Below are positions 61,732 through 64,000 of a DNA stretch of 64,000 nucleotides, piece by piece. Both the position numbers and the translations under genes were made by a program. The notes under the pieces were generated by a model. The model saw only the letters and a program-made list of their open reading frames with translations, did not search any database and was not told the origin of the DNA. Positions within the stretch are counted from its first letter, which is position 1. Each line of letters opens with the position of its first letter. Source of the stretch: Pseudomonas synxantha BG33R (GTDB taxonomy: Bacteria > Pseudomonadota > Gammaproteobacteria > Pseudomonadales > Pseudomonadaceae); assembly GCF_000263715.2 (NCBI RefSeq), contig NZ_CM001514.1, positions 3,086,936 through 3,150,935 on the forward strand. Reading direction: 5' to 3'.

Positions 61732-62883
61732 TCAGAGCTGGTAGTGCTTGAGCTCCCTGGCAATCACCATCCGCTGGATCTCGCTGGTGCCTTCGTAAAT
61801 CTGCGTGATCCGCGCATCCCGGTAGTAACGCTCCACCGGATAGTCTTCCAGATACCCATACCCGCCATGAATCTGCATCGCCTTGGAGCAGACCCGCTCG
61901 GCCATTTCCGAGGCAAACAGCTTGGCCTGGGACGCTTCGGACAAGCATGGTTTGCCGGCACTGCGCAGGCGCGCCGCGTGGAGAATCAGCAAGCGTGCTG
62001 CGTTCAGCTGCGTTTGCATGTCAGCCAACAGGTTGGCCACGCTCTGATGTTCGATGATCGCCTTGTCGAACTGCACGCGATCCCGGGCATAAGCCAGCGC
62101 TGCTTCAAAGGCGGCGCGGGCGATGCCCAATGCCTGGGCGGCAATACCGATGCGCCCACCTTCCAGATTGGACAGGGCGATTGCCAGGCCCTTGCCGCGC
62201 TCACCCAGCAGGTTGGCTTGCGGCACGCTGCATTGGTTGAGCGTAACGGCACAGGTGTCCGACGCACGAATGCCCATCTTGTGTTCGGTGCGGTCGACCA
62301 CAAAACCCGGGGTGTCGGTAGGCACCAGAAACGCTGAAATACCCTTCTTGCCCAATTCCGGATCGGTCACCGCAAACACGATGGCCAACCTGGCGCGCTT
62401 GCCATTGCTGACAAATTGCTTGGCGCCGTTGATCACCCACTGGCCGTCTTTCAATTCTGCACGGGTGCGCAGGTTGTGGGCTTCGGAGCCGGCCTGAGGT
62501 TCGGTCAGGCAGAAGCAGCCGATGGCCTGGCCGCTGGCGAGTTCGGCCAGCCATGTGTGTTTTTGCTCAGCTGTGCCGTAGTTGAGGATAGGCCCGCAAC
62601 CCACTGAATTATGGATACTCATCAAGGCGCCCGTGGCGCCGTCACCCGCAGAAATTTCCTCCACGGCCAGCGCGTAGGCCACGTAGTCCACATAGGTGCC
62701 GCCCCATTCTTCAGGGACAACCATGCCGAGCAGGCCCAGTTCGCCCATCTTTGCCACCAGTGCGTCGTCGATCCAGCCGGCTTTCTCCCAGGCTTGGGCA
62801 TGGGGGGCAATTTCGCCACGGGCGAAGTCCCGCGCCATGTCGCGGATCATGATTTGTTCTTCTGTGTATTCAAGATCTTGCAT
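61732..62883 (-). CDS. Acyl-CoA dehydrogenase (isobutyryl-CoA type, by context)
   Basis: FAD-dependent dehydrogenase of 383 residues. '[24 protein letters not shown]' at the N-terminus, '[17 protein letters not shown]' (FAD-binding) and '[18 protein letters not shown]' with the catalytic Glu at the C-terminus are intact. It is adjacent to the 3-hydroxyisobutyryl-CoA hydrolase gene, 3 bp apart and in the same direction, so valine breakdown (isobutyryl-CoA to methacrylyl-CoA) is its likely task. The two genes form an operon read from the right edge. Confidence 0.92.
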   Translation of the reverse strand: MQDLEYTEEQIMIRDMARDFARGEIAPHAQAWEKAGWIDDALVAKMGELGLLGMVVPEEWGGTYVDYVAYALAVEEISAGDGATGALMSIHNSVGCGPILNYGTAEQKHTWLAELASGQAIGCFCLTEPQAGSEAHNLRTRAELKDGQWVINGAKQFVSNGKRARLAIVFAVTDPELGKKGISAFLVPTDTPGFVVDRTEHKMGIRASDTCAVTLNQCSVPQANLLGERGKGLAIALSNLEGGRIGIAAQALGIARAAFEAALAYARDRVQFDKAIIEHQSVANLLADMQTQLNAARLLILHAARLRSAGKPCLSEASQAKLFASEMAERVCSKAMQIHGGYGYLEDYPVERYYRDARITQIYEGTSEIQRMVIARELKHYQL

Positions 62884-62886
62884 GGC

Positions 62887-63987
62887 TTATTTCTCAATCT
62901 GCGCGAAGCTGTGGAAGAAGCTCTCGACGTGGCTGGCATCCAGCGCATTGAGCGTGGGCGGGTTCCAGCGCGGGGCTTTATCCTTGTCGATGATCAGGGC
63001 GCGAACGCCTTCAATCAGGTCGCCACGTTCGAACCATTGACGGTCCAGGTGCAGCTCCAGAGCAAAGCACTGTTCCAGCGGGAGGTGCCGGCCACGACGC
63101 AGCATTTGCAAGGTCACGGCCATGGCCAGGGGTGAGCGGGTCTGCATCAGATGGGCGGTAGTCAACGCCCATTCGTGGGTGTCGGCGACCGTAACTGCCT
63201 GCAATTGCTCGACGATGCTGGGTACATCCGGCAGGGCGAAGAAGTGATCAATGACCGGGCGCAGGGCCGCCAGCGGCGCATCGGGCAATTGCTGCACCGC
63301 CAGTTTGGCGAGCACACCTTGCAAATCCTTGAGGGGGGAGTCGCTCCATTGCAACTGGTCGAGCTTGTTGTCCAGGGCGGGGAGTCTGGCGCTGTCGATA
63401 GACCAGTCGGCCAGCCCGCAATACAGCGCATCGGCGGCACGTATCTGCACCCCGGTGACGCCAAGGTAAGTCCCCAGCTCACCGGGAATACGCGACAGGA
63501 AATAGCTGCCGCCTACATCGGGGAAGTAGCCGATAGCCACTTCCGGCATCGCCAGGCGACTGCGTTCAGTGACGACCCGCAGATCCGCGCCTTGTACCAG
63601 GCCCATGCCGCCGCCGAGGACGAAGCCGTCCATCAGTGCCACGACCGGTTTACGGTAATGGTGGATGGCCAGGTCAAGGGCATATTCCTCCACGAAGAAA
63701 TCCTGGTGCAGGGTGTCGCCGTTCTTGAAGCTGTCGTACAGCGAGCGGATATCGCCGCCAGCGCAGAAGGCTTTTTCGCCGGCGCCACGCAGCACCACGG
63801 CATAAACCTGCGGGTCATCCGCCCACGCCTGCAGCTGCGCCGTCAACTGGCGGACCATGTCGAGGGTGATGGCATTCAAGCCGGCGGGGCGATTGAGGGT
63901 GAGGTGGCCGATATGGTTACGCACTTCACTCAGTACTTCCTGCTGAATATCGGCGTGGCTTGCTTCGGATGAAACCTGAGCAGTCAT
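62887..63987 (-). CDS. 3-Hydroxyisobutyryl-CoA hydrolase-like enoyl-CoA hydratase/isomerase
   Basis: Crotonase-fold thioesterase of 366 residues, the HIBCH type of valine degradation. The long C-terminal extension (ordinary hydratases have about 260 residues) is diagnostic. The oxyanion segment 'KAFCAGGDIRSLYDSF' and 'MPEVAIGYFPDVGGSYFLSRIPG' match HIBCH motifs. C-terminal 'LDRQWFERGDLIEGVRALIIDKDKAPRWNPP' is also typical. The ATG at 63987 has GGGAG with a good spacing; a GTG directly before it is an alternative. It reads from the window edge, so further upstream genes are not visible. Confidence 0.92.
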   Translation of the reverse strand: MTAQVSSEASHADIQQEVLSEVRNHIGHLTLNRPAGLNAITLDMVRQLTAQLQAWADDPQVYAVVLRGAGEKAFCAGGDIRSLYDSFKNGDTLHQDFFVEEYALDLAIHHYRKPVVALMDGFVLGGGMGLVQGADLRVVTERSRLAMPEVAIGYFPDVGGSYFLSRIPGELGTYLGVTGVQIRAADALYCGLADWSIDSARLPALDNKLDQLQWSDSPLKDLQGVLAKLAVQQLPDAPLAALRPVIDHFFALPDVPSIVEQLQAVTVADTHEWALTTAHLMQTRSPLAMAVTLQMLRRGRHLPLEQCFALELHLDRQWFERGDLIEGVRALIIDKDKAPRWNPPTLNALDASHVESFFHSFAQIEK

Positions 63988-64000
63988 CACTAACTCCCTG

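Noticed and set aside
1..64000. CRISPR array, tRNA, rRNA
   Set aside because: No regularly spaced repeats with unique spacers and no tRNA or rRNA-like sequence found on reading.

Overview
The window looks like a chromosomal segment of a fluorescent pseudomonad (Pseudomonas fluorescens group). The basis is high G+C coding sequence, a short MvaT-type H-NS protein, Pseudomonas-style REP/REPIN repeats, and gene content typical of the genus (galU, gor, ahpC/ahpF, hpd, a branched-chain acyl-CoA degradation locus). No rRNA, tRNA, CRISPR array, replication origin or complete phage was seen.

Layout. 1-1322: end of a chaperone-usher fimbrial locus on the minus strand. 1830-9729: housekeeping and redox genes (galU, gor, ahpC, ahpF, gloA) with a KfrA-like DNA-binding protein and a tyrosine recombinase between gor and ahpC. 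9907-19404: a small exported protein, an MvaT-family nucleoid protein, a CSS/EAL c-di-GMP phosphodiesterase, hpd, a stand-alone protein resembling dermonecrotic-toxin DUF6543 domains, and a RarD/AKR/LysR/SDR stretch. 20481-24308: a sugar-diacid/glycerate module (MFS transporter, CdaR-type regulator, glycerate kinase). 24298-28530: a LuxR-regulator / outer-membrane protein / MFS / histone-deacetylase-family cluster. 28758-34362: GNAT, racemase, a serralysin-like RTX protein whose zinc site is gone, lipoprotein and DUF1254 genes.

34484-53632 is the most unusual region. It holds a signalling set: receivers, a large CHASE3-GAF hybrid kinase with three receivers, CheR, a receiver-less CheB, REC-kinases and a KaiC-like double ATPase. 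Two large paralogous toxins of 1195 and 1579 residues lie among these genes on the minus strand. They appear to end in papain-like catalytic domains resembling those of dermonecrotic toxins. In the larger one the first domain has the expected Cys replaced by Ser, and a second Cys-His-Asn domain has been added. A frameshifted remnant of a third toxin copy lies just past the stop of the smaller toxin.

53765-64000 holds a TPR protein, a bestrophin and two branched-chain catabolic units. A five-gene plus-strand operon (acyl-CoA synthetase, 3-hydroxyacyl-CoA dehydrogenase, thiolase, acyl-CoA dehydrogenase, enoyl-CoA hydratase) fits isoleucine breakdown. A minus-strand pair (acyl-CoA dehydrogenase, 3-hydroxyisobutyryl-CoA hydrolase) fits valine breakdown. 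A perfect REPIN separates their convergent ends.

Functions were assigned by reading motifs and recalling families; no database search was run. Specific substrates and domain-family names are inferences unless catalytic residues are stated.
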